This document shows, piece after piece, positions 56,290 through 64,000 of a DNA stretch of 64,000 nucleotides. Under the pieces are notes generated by a model. The model was given only the letters and a program-made list of their open reading frames with translations, had not been told where the DNA came from and made no database searches. The stretch is taken from contig NZ_NBOC01000001.1 of NCBI RefSeq assembly GCF_002104455.1, positions 714,743 through 778,742 on the forward strand, in the 5' to 3' direction. This stretch comes from Colwellia chukchiensis (GTDB lineage: Bacteria > Pseudomonadota > Gammaproteobacteria > Enterobacterales > Alteromonadaceae). Each line of letters begins with the position of its first letter. Within the stretch, counting starts at the first letter, position 1. The position numbers and the translations under genes were made by a program.

Positions 56290-57054
56290 CTACTTTGTGA
56301 TCAAGGGGTTGTTCGGGTAATTCGCGGCAAGCACTTGTTTGGCGTTAACGCGCAAATCATCTAAGCCTAAGGCTTGATAGCAGGCGATCATTATTTCTAA
56401 TGCAGCCTCAGTTTCAGGGCTAGGAGAGAAATACTCAACAATATACTTGCCGCGATTAGCCGCAGAAATATAAGCTTCACGCGTTAAATAATAGCGCGCT
56501 ACGGCTAATTCATATTTTGCCAAGCGTGATTTTATTGCAATCATGCGTTGACGAGCATCTGCGGCATATTTACTGTTCGGATATTTTTCAATAACTATTT
56601 TTAAGTCATTAAATGCATCGCGTGCTGCGGTTGGGTCACGATCAGAGCGGTCAATGCCAGCTAAGTCTTGGAATAAGTTTTCTTGGGTCGCAATATTTAT
56701 GAGTGCACGCATATAGTATACATAGTCGGCGTTGGCGTGTTCAGGGTTTAAACGTAAAAATCTATCGGTAAGTGCTATGCCTTGTGCTGCGTCACCACTT
56801 TTATAATAAGCATAAATTAAATCTAATTGCACTTGATGAGATATAGGCCCATAGGGGAAACGCGAGTCTATGGCCGACAATATTTGAATCGCTTTTCGAT
56901 ATAAACCATTGTCTAATGATTCACGTGCGTCGGCAAATAATGCTTGTGCTGACCGATCTGGTACTTTTTGAATATCTTTTTCGCTTGTTCCTGAACAGCC
57001 TGCTAATCCTAGCATCAGTGCTAAGCACATTACTTTAATTGTCACGTTTTCCAT
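56290..57054 (-). CDS. bamD: Outer membrane assembly lipoprotein BamD
   Basis: Essential lipoprotein of the BAM complex that inserts beta-barrel proteins. Lipobox LAGC (Cys20 from this ATG), then five TPR-like repeats (ALFADARESLDNGLYRKAIQIL at the start, DIDLI-type helices, and YPNSKYAADARQRM). 254 residues from the ATG at 57054; an upstream GTG at 57069 would add five residues. It diverges from rluD, as in E. coli. Its Lol-dependent export links it to lolCDE in this window. Confidence 0.94.
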   Translation of the reverse strand: MENVTIKVMCLALMLGLAGCSGTSEKDIQKVPDRSAQALFADARESLDNGLYRKAIQILSAIDSRFPYGPISHQVQLDLIYAYYKSGDAAQGIALTDRFLRLNPEHANADYVYYMRALINIATQENLFQDLAGIDRSDRDPTAARDAFNDLKIVIEKYPNSKYAADARQRMIAIKSRLAKYELAVARYYLTREAYISAANRGKYIVEYFSPSPETEAALEIMIACYQALGLDDLRVNAKQVLAANYPNNPLITK

Positions 57055-57210
57055 AGACTTCAATATCACTACTTTGTTTTAGTTAAAAAAAATTAATATC
57101 TGCTTTGCCATAATTACTTAATGTAATTACACCAGCAAAGAGGTAAAATAAGCACTGGCATTCTAACCTAGCAAGCATGCCTTGCACAGTGCTAATTAAT
57201 AGAGAGTTTA

Positions 57211-58188
57211 ATGGCTGAAAAAATTCAACACCGGGATACAGTTCCCGAATCATGTTTAGGTAAACGCTTCGACCAAACTTTGGCGGAAATGTTCCCAGAT
57301 TATTCGCGTTCACGCTTGAAAGAATGGATTTTAGCCGGGCATGTTAGCGTTGACGGTAACGTCGTCGATAGAGCCCGAGAAAAAATGTTTGGCGGTGAGC
57401 AAATTGTCATTAATACAGAAATTGAGCCGGAAGTTCGCTTTGAGGCGCAAGATTTGCCATTAAATATTGTTTATGAAGACGACGACATTTTAGTGATCAA
57501 CAAGCCGGCGGGTTTTGTTGTACACCCAGGTGCTGGCAACCCAGATGGCACAGTACTCAATGCGTTATTACACCACTGCCCACAGTTAGATATTGTGCCC
57601 CGAGCAGGTATAGTACACCGGTTAGATAAAGACACGACAGGTTTAATGGTGGTAGCGAAAACAATCGCTGCACAAACTAACCTGGTTGAATCATTGCAAG
57701 CTCGTGAAATAACGCGAGAGTATGAAGCCATAGCTAATGGTATTATGACCGCGGGTGGCGTTGTTGACCAACCTATTGGTCGCCATGCAACAAAGCGTAC
57801 TCATATGGCGGTCACTTTTTCAGGTCGGCCATCAGTGACACATTATCGTGTTATGGAGAAGTTTCGGCTACATACTCGATTACGGTTACGCTTAGAAACT
57901 GGCCGTACCCATCAAATTCGTGTGCATATGGCTCATATTACCCACCCGTTAGTTGGTGACCCTGTTTATGGCGGCCGCCCGAGACCGCCGAAAAATGCCT
58001 CAGAAGCCTTGCGGGAAACGTTACGCCAATTTAAGCGCCAAGCGTTGCATGCGGTAATGCTTTCGTTATACCACCCAATTACTGGGGTACAAATGACCTG
58101 GCATGCTGATATTCCCGAGGATATGGTCAAGCTAACCAATATGTTACGAGACGACACTAAGCTTAATCTAGTCGAGGGTGACTATTAA
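57211..58188 (+). CDS. rluD: 23S rRNA pseudouridine synthase RluD
   Basis: Makes pseudouridines 1911, 1915 and 1917 in helix 69 of 23S rRNA. N-terminal S4 domain (RFDQTLAEMFPDYSRSRLKEWI, residues 19-40) and the catalytic motif HRLDKDT (136-142, Asp139). RTHQIRVHMAH and the PVYGG end are typical. 325 residues. It overlaps the following pgeF by 11 bases, so the two are coupled. Confidence 0.96.
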   Translation: MAEKIQHRDTVPESCLGKRFDQTLAEMFPDYSRSRLKEWILAGHVSVDGNVVDRAREKMFGGEQIVINTEIEPEVRFEAQDLPLNIVYEDDDILVINKPAGFVVHPGAGNPDGTVLNALLHHCPQLDIVPRAGIVHRLDKDTTGLMVVAKTIAAQTNLVESLQAREITREYEAIANGIMTAGGVVDQPIGRHATKRTHMAVTFSGRPSVTHYRVMEKFRLHTRLRLRLETGRTHQIRVHMAHITHPLVGDPVYGGRPRPPKNASEALRETLRQFKRQALHAVMLSLYHPITGVQMTWHADIPEDMVKLTNMLRDDTKLNLVEGDY

Positions 58189-59011
58189 AACTGATCACCT
58201 TATATCGGTTGAGTGGCCAGTACCCAAGGTGCTGGCTTTTAGTACCACGCGCTTATTTCCCGTTGAAAACAATACCACTTTAGACCTTAAAAATTCGTTC
58301 TGTAACGCTAAACAAAGACCAGAGCGTATGGAAAAGTTTGCTAGCTTCAACTTAGGCGATCATGTTGGCGACAACCCTGATGCTGTGGCCGCTAATAGAG
58401 TTTTATTACATAAACTTCTGCCGGCGTCGACAAAAATTCAATGGCTAGAGCAAGTACACGGTAACCATGTTATTGAGGTGGATGCACAGCATAATAAGGC
58501 TCTTGTTGCTGACGCTAGTGTTACTCGTAAGCAAGGTATTGCATTAGCTGTTTTAACAGCCGACTGTTTACCTATCCTACTGACCAACCGTGACGGCACT
58601 GAGGTTGCGGCAATTCATGCAGGTTGGCGCCCTTTGGCTGGCAATATTATTCAGCATACCGTAGCAAAAATGCAGAGCAAAGCAGAGCATATTTATGCGT
58701 GGCTTGGCCCTTGTATTGGTCCTCAAGCCTTCGAAGTTGGTGAAGAGGTAAAGCAAGCGTTTTCTCGCCTAGCTCAACAATTGACCGTGGCATTTACACC
58801 GCGTCTTGAAGCATGTGTGGCGGCGAATGAAAAAAAATACGGGGCAGATTTACAACAAATAGCCAAGCTACAATTGATGGCATTGGGTATTCACAACGTG
58901 GTCAATATGCCGAAGTGTACATTTCAGCATGCCACTCAATATTATTCCTATCGCCGAGACGGCCAAACGGGTCGCATGGCTAGCATTATTTGTATAAAAG
59001 CAAACGCTTAA
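58178..59011 (+). CDS. pgeF: PgeF/YfiH copper-type multifunctional nucleosidase (laccase-domain)
   Basis: YfiH-family protein: reported to correct peptidoglycan errors (PgeF) and to act as a purine nucleoside phosphorylase/adenosine deaminase. The metal-site residues His94 (EQVHGNH), Cys130 (LTADCLP) and His147 (IHAGW) are present. The segment between TTR (about residue 25) and FNLGDHVGD carries an insertion of about 18 residues not seen in E. coli. 277 residues. GTG start at 58178 inside rluD. Confidence 0.93.
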   Translation: MTIKTDHLISVEWPVPKVLAFSTTRLFPVENNTTLDLKNSFCNAKQRPERMEKFASFNLGDHVGDNPDAVAANRVLLHKLLPASTKIQWLEQVHGNHVIEVDAQHNKALVADASVTRKQGIALAVLTADCLPILLTNRDGTEVAAIHAGWRPLAGNIIQHTVAKMQSKAEHIYAWLGPCIGPQAFEVGEEVKQAFSRLAQQLTVAFTPRLEACVAANEKKYGADLQQIAKLQLMALGIHNVVNMPKCTFQHATQYYSYRRDGQTGRMASIICIKANA

Positions 59012-59083
59012 GTCTTATTACCGTGATACTGGCATTTGCGCGTAGTCATAACAGAAATTAAGCAGCATTATTCGCCTACCTTG

Positions 59084-59112
59084 CTTGAAAATTCAACACT
59101 GTGTCTCTATAT
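59084..59112 (+). promoter_or_regulatory. Sigma-32 heat-shock promoter of clpB
   Basis: Perfect -35 CTTGAAA (59084-59090), 14-base spacer, and -10 CTCTATAT (59105-59112), 6 of 8 against CCCCATNT. Spacing fits RpoH promoters. Confidence 0.7.
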
Positions 59113-59162
59113 CAGAGGTAACGATAAAGTAAGCCCAGTAATATGGCATTAGGAGAATATTT

Positions 59163-61751
59163 ATGCGTTTAGAGCGATTCACTCAAACCTTTCAAGTGGC
59201 AATATCTGATGCACAATCTATTGCATTAGGTAAAGACCATCAGTTTATAGAACCCGTACATTTAATGCTTGCATTATTAAATCAAAATGCAAGCAGTATT
59301 AATTCATTACTAAAAAGTGCAGGGATTAACCTTGCCGCCCTGCGAAGTCAGGTCGAAGCGGCGATAGCCGAATTGGCGCAAGTTTCGGGCACGGGTGGTG
59401 AAGTACAACTGTCATCAGCGTCAGCCAATATTTTAAACCTCTGCGACAAATTGGCCCAACAACAAGGGGATAAATATATATCGTCTGAGATATTTATTCT
59501 GGCGGCGTTACAAGATAAAGGGAAACTTGGACAAATTTTAAAAGCGTTAGGTGCTAGTGAGCAAAGAGTTCAAGACGCAATCGCCCATATTCGTGGTGGT
59601 AAAAATGTCGACGATGCTAATGCTGAAGAAACTCGTCAGGCTCTAGAAAAATATACAGTAGATTTAACAGAGCGTGCAGAGCAAGGTAAGTTAGATCCCG
59701 TTATTGGTCGAGATGATGAGATCCGCCGCACCATACAAGTATTGCAGAGACGCACTAAGAATAACCCGGTATTAATTGGACACCCTGGCGTCGGCAAAAC
59801 CGCAATTGTAGAAGGCCTAGCGCAACGCATTGTTGATCATGAAGTGCCTGAAGGCATACGCAATAAGCGTGTTTTATCGCTAGATCTTGGCGCTTTAGTT
59901 GCCGGCGCTAAATACCGTGGTGAATTTGAGGAGCGCCTGAAAGCCGTATTGAATGAATTAAGCCAGCTAGAAGGGCAAGTTATTCTATTTATTGATGAAT
60001 TGCATACCATGGTTGGCGCAGGAAAAACTGATGGTGCGATGGATGCCGGTAATATGTTAAAACCCGCATTAGCGCGAGGAGACTTGCACTGTGTTGGTGC
60101 AACAACATTAGATGAATATCGACAATACATAGAGAAAGATGCGGCGTTAGAGCGACGCTTTCAAAAAGTGTTAGTTGATGAGCCAAGTGTCGACGACACC
60201 ATTGCCATATTACGAGGTTTAAAAGAGCGTTATGAACTTCACCATAATGTTGAAATTACCGATCCTGCAATAGTTGCTGCTGCCGCGTTATCACATCGTT
60301 ATGTCAGTGACCGGCAATTGCCGGACAAAGCGATTGACCTCATTGATGAGGCGGCATCGAGTATTCGTATGCAGATGGACTCGAAACCTGAAAACTTAGA
60401 TCGAATAGAACGACGCCTCATTCAATTGAAACTAGAGCAACGGGCCTTGTCTAAAGATTCAGACGCAGCTTCCAAAAAACGTTTAGAGCTGATCTCAGAT
60501 GAAATTGAAAGCTGTCAAGCAAGTTATGATGAGTTAGAGGAAGTCTGGAAGACTGAAAAAGCGGCAATTCATGGTACTCAAGCCATTAAAACAGATCTAG
60601 AGCAAGCGCGCATTGAGTTGGAGGCTGCGCGGCGTGCCGGCGACTTAAATACCATGGCTGAACTCCAATACAGTCGAATTCCAAACTTAGAAAAGCAATT
60701 AGATCTGGCCAGCCAAGCTGAAATGCAAGAAATGACCTTGCTGCGCAATAAAGTGACAGATGTAGAAATTGCGGATGTACTAAGTAGAGCAACCGGAATA
60801 CCTGTTTCTAAAATGCTTGAAGGAGAATCAGATAAGTTATTACACATGGAAGATAACTTACATAAACGCGTTGTAGGGCAGTCAGAGGCCGTAGTTTCCG
60901 TCTCGAACGCTATTCGACGCTCTCGAGCCGGTTTAGCCGATCCAGATAAACCCATAGGTTCATTTTTGTTTCTTGGCCCAACCGGGGTAGGTAAAACAGA
61001 ACTAAGCAAAGCCTTAGCACACTTTTTATTCGATAGTGAAGAAGCACTAGTACGTGTTGATATGTCTGAGTTTATGGAAAAACATGCGGTAGCGCGTTTG
61101 GTTGGTGCTCCCCCAGGCTATGTGGGTTACGAAGAAGGCGGCTACTTAACTGAGGCGGTAAGACGTAAGCCGTATTCGGTAATTTTACTTGATGAAATTG
61201 AAAAAGCGCACCCTGATGTGTTTAATATATTATTGCAAGTATTAGACGATGGGCGTTTAACTGATGGTCAAGGTCGTACGGTAGACTTTAAAAATACCGT
61301 AATTATCATGACCTCAAATATTGGCTCGGATATTATTCAGGAATACGGTGATAATAGCCAATACCAAGCAATGAAAACCAGTGTGATCGCGGAGCTTTCT
61401 CGACACTTTAAACCGGAATTTTTAAACCGGGTTGATGAAACTGTGGTGTTCCACCCACTACTTGCAGAGCAAATCAAAAGTATTGCCGATATTCAAATAT
61501 CAGCATTAATTAAGCGATTAGAAGAGCGGGATATCACAATGAAGCTGTCAGAAGAGGCATTATCGTTTGTTGCTGCCGCAGGCTTTGACCCTATTTTTGG
61601 TGCACGGCCGCTTAAACGTTCGATCCAACAAGAGATTGAAAACCCACTGGCGCAGAAGCTACTGGCAAATGAATTCTCAGCTGGTGCGCATATTGATGTG
61701 GATTTTAATGACGATCACTTAACTTTCACAGCGAGCGCATGCGATGGTTAA
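59163..61751 (+). CDS. clpB: ClpB disaggregase
   Basis: Hexameric AAA+ disaggregase working with DnaK on heat-aggregated proteins. N-domain (1-150), NBD1 with Walker A GHPGVGKT (about 205-212; the usual GEPGVGKT has Glu where this has His), M-domain coiled coil (about 400-520), NBD2 with GPTGVGKT (about 605), Walker [13 protein letters not shown] and the arginine-finger region. 862 residues, as in E. coli (857). AGGAG 8 bases before the ATG. Confidence 0.97.
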   Translation: MRLERFTQTFQVAISDAQSIALGKDHQFIEPVHLMLALLNQNASSINSLLKSAGINLAALRSQVEAAIAELAQVSGTGGEVQLSSASANILNLCDKLAQQQGDKYISSEIFILAALQDKGKLGQILKALGASEQRVQDAIAHIRGGKNVDDANAEETRQALEKYTVDLTERAEQGKLDPVIGRDDEIRRTIQVLQRRTKNNPVLIGHPGVGKTAIVEGLAQRIVDHEVPEGIRNKRVLSLDLGALVAGAKYRGEFEERLKAVLNELSQLEGQVILFIDELHTMVGAGKTDGAMDAGNMLKPALARGDLHCVGATTLDEYRQYIEKDAALERRFQKVLVDEPSVDDTIAILRGLKERYELHHNVEITDPAIVAAAALSHRYVSDRQLPDKAIDLIDEAASSIRMQMDSKPENLDRIERRLIQLKLEQRALSKDSDAASKKRLELISDEIESCQASYDELEEVWKTEKAAIHGTQAIKTDLEQARIELEAARRAGDLNTMAELQYSRIPNLEKQLDLASQAEMQEMTLLRNKVTDVEIADVLSRATGIPVSKMLEGESDKLLHMEDNLHKRVVGQSEAVVSVSNAIRRSRAGLADPDKPIGSFLFLGPTGVGKTELSKALAHFLFDSEEALVRVDMSEFMEKHAVARLVGAPPGYVGYEEGGYLTEAVRRKPYSVILLDEIEKAHPDVFNILLQVLDDGRLTDGQGRTVDFKNTVIIMTSNIGSDIIQEYGDNSQYQAMKTSVIAELSRHFKPEFLNRVDETVVFHPLLAEQIKSIADIQISALIKRLEERDITMKLSEEALSFVAAAGFDPIFGARPLKRSIQQEIENPLAQKLLANEFSAGAHIDVDFNDDHLTFTASACDG

Positions 61752-61789
61752 ATCGCAGGGTTAAAATAATTTGAAAGTTAAACTTAATT

Positions 61790-61836
61790 AGGCCGAGGTG
61801 CTTATTGTTCAGAGTCAAGACAATAAACTTCGGCCT
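61790..61836. terminator. Convergent hairpin overlapping the DUF4124 gene end
   Basis: Arms AGGCCGAGGTGCTTATTGT and ACAATAAACTTCGGCCT pair apart from a 2-base bulge and one G-T. The right arm is inside the DUF4124 coding 3' end. It likely ends clpB and the opposing gene. Confidence 0.6.
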
Positions 61837-62251
61837 GTTTAGTATTCATAGCCAACTGTTGTTGCTTTTCAAGCGCAGTTAAAATTTTGATATTACCTTG
61901 TTCATCTTTATATTGAATGTTGTCAAAATTTTCTAAGGTATTGATATTTTCTCTAGCGGTAACACATTTGTCGTTACTTGCAATACGCATTTGCTCTGTA
62001 TTAGCTTTATTGGTTAACGCACTATCATCGATTGGTAAGCCTTGGCCCGTAAGGTTTTTAGCCATGGTTGCCGTTGATTTTTGGTTATTGATCATACTCA
62101 TTTCGATGTAGTCATCATGTGCAGGTTGGTGCTGACTAAAATGTACAATATTTTCTTTATCTACCCACCGATAAATAGTCAGTCGCTCTGCGGCTGTAAC
62201 ATCAAAGTAGACGCTTACCGTAAAAAGTAGCGTTAATATTTTAAAGTGCAT
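61802..62251 (-). CDS. DUF4124-containing exported protein
   Basis: 149 residues with a signal peptide (cleaved after VTA, residue 20), then the DUF4124 motif IYRWVDKENIVHFSQHQP, and a low-complexity polar tail with two Cys (DKCVTA, VYCLDS). DUF4124 proteins are small envelope proteins with no defined role. The gene is isolated between two convergent/divergent neighbours. Confidence 0.8.
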   Translation of the reverse strand: MHFKILTLLFTVSVYFDVTAAERLTIYRWVDKENIVHFSQHQPAHDDYIEMSMINNQKSTATMAKNLTGQGLPIDDSALTNKANTEQMRIASNDKCVTARENINTLENFDNIQYKDEQGNIKILTALEKQQQLAMNTKQAEVYCLDSEQ

Positions 62252-62492
62252 AAAGGTGGCTATCCTTAATTAATACTTTTGTTTTTATTATCAGTAAAAC
62301 CGTTACGCTGAAAGTTACAGCAAGTGACTAAAGTTTTAACCCCTAAACCTTTTTATAACAACACAACCGTTAGTTTACAAATTTTTGCTTAAATTATTCA
62401 TAATTCATTGTGACTAACACTAGAGCATATATTTAAATCTATGCTAAATTAGCCCGTTAAGATTAACGTTTAGCTATTATGATGGTTTATTT

Positions 62493-63332
62493 ATGTCGAA
62501 AAATGACAATGGCACGACACCAAAGCACGGTATTTACTTGTTACCTAATGTGTTAACCACTGCTGGTTTATTTTCAGGATTTTATGCAGTTGTCTCATCA
62601 ATGAATGGGCACTTTATTAGTGCTGCAGTGGCTATATTTATTGCAATGATATTTGATGGCTTAGATGGTCGAGTGGCGCGAATGACCAACACACAAAGTG
62701 ATTTTGGCGCCGAGTATGACAGCATGGCAGATATGGTGTCTTTTGGTATAGCACCCGGATTAGTTGCCTATAATTGGGCACTTTCAGGCTTTGGGAAGTT
62801 TGGTTGGTTAGCGGCGTTTATTTTTGTTGCGTGTGCTGCCTTGCGTTTGGCGCGCTTTAATACTCAGGTTGGCGTTGCAGATAAACGCTATTTTCAGGGG
62901 CTAGCAAGCCCAGCTGCGGCAGGGGTTATTGCAAGTCTGGTTTGGGTTGGTACTGAGTATGAAATTAAAGGCGAACAATATGGATTTATTATTGGCCTTA
63001 TTACTATTATTACAGGGTTACTCATGGTTAGTAACTTTAGATACAATAGTTTTAAAGAAGTAGATTGGAAAGGCAAAGTAAACTTTGTAGTGTTGTTATT
63101 AATAGTCTTGGTGTTTGTGGTTGTAGCTTCTAGTCCAGAAAATATATTACTGATAGTTTTTGGTTTGTATGCTTGCTCTGGACCAATCACTACCATACGC
63201 TCAGTCAAAAAATTGAAATTAGAGCATGTCGTAGGTGACGACACCGATGCTGACTTCCATCAACGCAATACAAGCTCAAGCACACCACATACTGAACAAA
63301 AAGGAAACTCGGTAGAGTCAAAAGATAATTAA
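62493..63332 (+). CDS. pssA: CDP-diacylglycerol-serine O-phosphatidyltransferase PssA
   Basis: Makes phosphatidylserine, the precursor of phosphatidylethanolamine. The CDP-alcohol phosphotransferase motif DGLDGRVARMTNTQSDFG followed by AEYDSMADM (residues about 55-86) supplies the metal-binding aspartates. About seven TM helices. 279 residues and a hydrophilic C-terminal tail. This is the membrane-type (B. subtilis-like) PssA, not the soluble E. coli phospholipase D-type enzyme. Confidence 0.94.
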   Translation: MSKNDNGTTPKHGIYLLPNVLTTAGLFSGFYAVVSSMNGHFISAAVAIFIAMIFDGLDGRVARMTNTQSDFGAEYDSMADMVSFGIAPGLVAYNWALSGFGKFGWLAAFIFVACAALRLARFNTQVGVADKRYFQGLASPAAAGVIASLVWVGTEYEIKGEQYGFIIGLITIITGLLMVSNFRYNSFKEVDWKGKVNFVVLLLIVLVFVVVASSPENILLIVFGLYACSGPITTIRSVKKLKLEHVVGDDTDADFHQRNTSSSTPHTEQKGNSVESKDN

Positions 63333-63571
63333 GCTTATTGTCGAATCTTAGGTTTGAGCAAAGAGAATGTATCGTAAATGTCGCAGGTTATTATTAAGCT
63401 ATAGAATAATAGTAAACCGCATCTATACACTGAATTAAAATAAAGTATAAAAATACAGCAAGGCGATATCAATACGCTATAATTTATCGCTGCAAAAGCA
63501 AACATAAAAGTATGGCTTGTATAAATAAAAAGCAAACGAACACATTTTTGCAATTTAATTGCATTTAGCGG
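63333..63571. other. pssA-rrn intergenic region
   Basis: No convincing gene. A 72-codon minus-strand frame (63335-63553) has no ribosome-binding site or family pattern. A/T-rich DNA just upstream of the rRNA promoter could contain an UP element or Fis sites; none is assigned. Confidence 0.35.
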
Positions 63572-63599
63572 TTGACGTGGGGCGATAAATCTCTAAAAT
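63572..63599 (+). promoter_or_regulatory. rRNA operon promoter P1
   Basis: TTGACG (63572-63577), 16-base spacer, TAAAAT (63594-63599), then a GC-rich GCGC discriminator of the stringently controlled kind. Confidence 0.7.
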
Positions 63600-63607
63600 G
63601 CGCTCCA

Positions 63608-63631
63608 CTTCTTCGGGACAAGTCGAAGAGG
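63608..63631 (+). other. Hairpin just downstream of P1
   Basis: CTTCTTCG / CGAAGAGG, 8 pairs including a G-T, 8-base loop, then GCGGTTTTAAT. Start-proximal in the P1 transcript. Confidence 0.5.
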
Positions 63632-63742
63632 CGGTTTTAATAGGTTATCTAGCGCGGTTTTGGCTGATTTAGTTAACTTAACGTTTTAAAGTAAGGGTTT
63701 TAAATGTTCTGAAAAGAATGTTTAAAAAGTTTCAAAAAAGCG

Positions 63743-63770
63743 TTGACATTAAAACTGAGTTGCGTAGAAT
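63743..63770 (+). promoter_or_regulatory. rRNA operon promoter P2
   Basis: Perfect -35 TTGACA (63743-63748), 16-base spacer, TAGAAT (63765-63770), followed by GCGCATCTCGC, a GC-rich discriminator expected to be ppGpp/DksA sensitive. Confidence 0.75.
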
Positions 63771-63852
63771 GCGCATCTCGCTTCAGAAGCCCTTAGCGTC
63801 AAGCAAAGAGCGGCCTGTAGCAACGAAGCAAAACGAATGAGCTTTTGTTTCA

Positions 63853-63883
63853 GTTAACTCTTTGAGTTAACGCTCTTTAACAA
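63853..63883 (+). promoter_or_regulatory. rrn antitermination site, boxB-like hairpin and boxA
   Basis: GTTAACTC TTT GAGTTAAC (63853-63871) forms an 8-base stem, followed directly by GCTCTTTAACAA (63872-63883), which matches rrn boxA. They are bound by NusB/NusE for rRNA antitermination. Confidence 0.75.
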
Positions 63884-64000
63884 TTAGTTATCATGCAATT
63901 TGTGTGGACACTCACATTAATGTTGATTTTACCTAGTTATCCTTTCTTCGGGAAGTGCATAACAAAAAAACAGCTTAATATGATGTCACACAAAAATATG
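63884..64000 (+). other. rRNA operon leader, 16S gene beyond window
   Basis: The last 117 bases continue the leader. The 16S 5' end (its AAATTGAAGAGTTTGAT-type start) is not present, so the rRNA itself lies past the window. Confidence 0.7.

Noticed and set aside
63335..63553. 72-codon minus-strand frame after pssA
   Set aside because: Hydrophobic run with no ribosome-binding site, in promoter-rich AT-rich DNA.

Overview
The window is chromosomal DNA from a marine gammaproteobacterium, most likely an alteromonad of the Colwelliaceae type (Colwellia, Thalassotalea and relatives). That placement is an inference. It rests on the AT-leaning composition, the gene orders (lolCDE to comEC-msbA-lpxK-kdsB; murJ-ribF-ileS-lspA-fkpB-ispH followed by a pilVWXY1E cluster; bamD/rluD-pgeF-clpB near pssA and an rRNA operon), a TapY2-like gene behind the pilus cluster, and a GlyGly-CTERM type protein tail. 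Nearly everything is housekeeping or lineage-core sequence. I see no prophage, insertion sequence, CRISPR array, integron or tRNA gene.

Layout. 0.4-2.5 kb: an exported M13 metallopeptidase lipoprotein. 2.8-13.5 kb: an envelope block with the lipoprotein releasing complex LolCDE, a DUF2062 membrane protein, ComEC, then MsbA, LpxK, a Trm112-like protein and KdsB for lipid A and Kdo supply. 13.6-30 kb: mixed short units: AzlCD, an exported M18 aminopeptidase, an acyltransferase, the ribosome hibernation factor, ArfB, NudC, a cyclophilin with a C-terminal sorting tail, an orphan thiamine-diphosphate decarboxylase, a small signal peptidase I paralogue beside an unknown secreted protein, an SPOUT methyltransferase, a cold shock protein with a long leader, a ZapE-type ATPase, a YggN-type protein, the DTW enzyme TapT and a DUF3010 protein. 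29.8-35.8 kb: three minus-strand genes, an M3 peptidase lipoprotein, a GMC flavoprotein and an M49-like peptidase lipoprotein.

35.9-44.4 kb: rpsT on the minus strand, with a TTG start, diverges from murJ, followed by ribF, ileS, lspA, fkpB and ispH. 44.7-52.7 kb: a type IV pilus minor pilin cassette (PilV, PilW, PilX, the adhesin PilY1, PilE, a TapY2-like protein) converges on two paralogous FimT/GspH pseudopilins on the other strand. 52.8-57 kb: nadE, glnB, an orphan regulator with two receiver-like domains (the first degenerate), and bamD. 57.2-63.3 kb: rluD, pgeF, clpB behind a sigma-32-like promoter, a DUF4124 protein and pssA. The last 430 bases are the promoter and leader region of an rRNA operon, with two sigma-70 promoters, a boxB-like hairpin and boxA. 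The 16S gene itself must begin beyond the window.

The genes share an envelope theme: lipoprotein maturation (LspA), release (LolCDE) and outer-membrane assembly (BamD), lipid II flipping (MurJ), lipid A export, phospholipid synthesis and a pilus tip complex. The four exported peptidases suggest a peptide-feeding life style. No wholly new system is evident. The best leads are the GlyGly-CTERM cyclophilin, the double-receiver regulator, the exported M18 peptidase, the orphan decarboxylase and the pilus cassette with its paired FimT genes.
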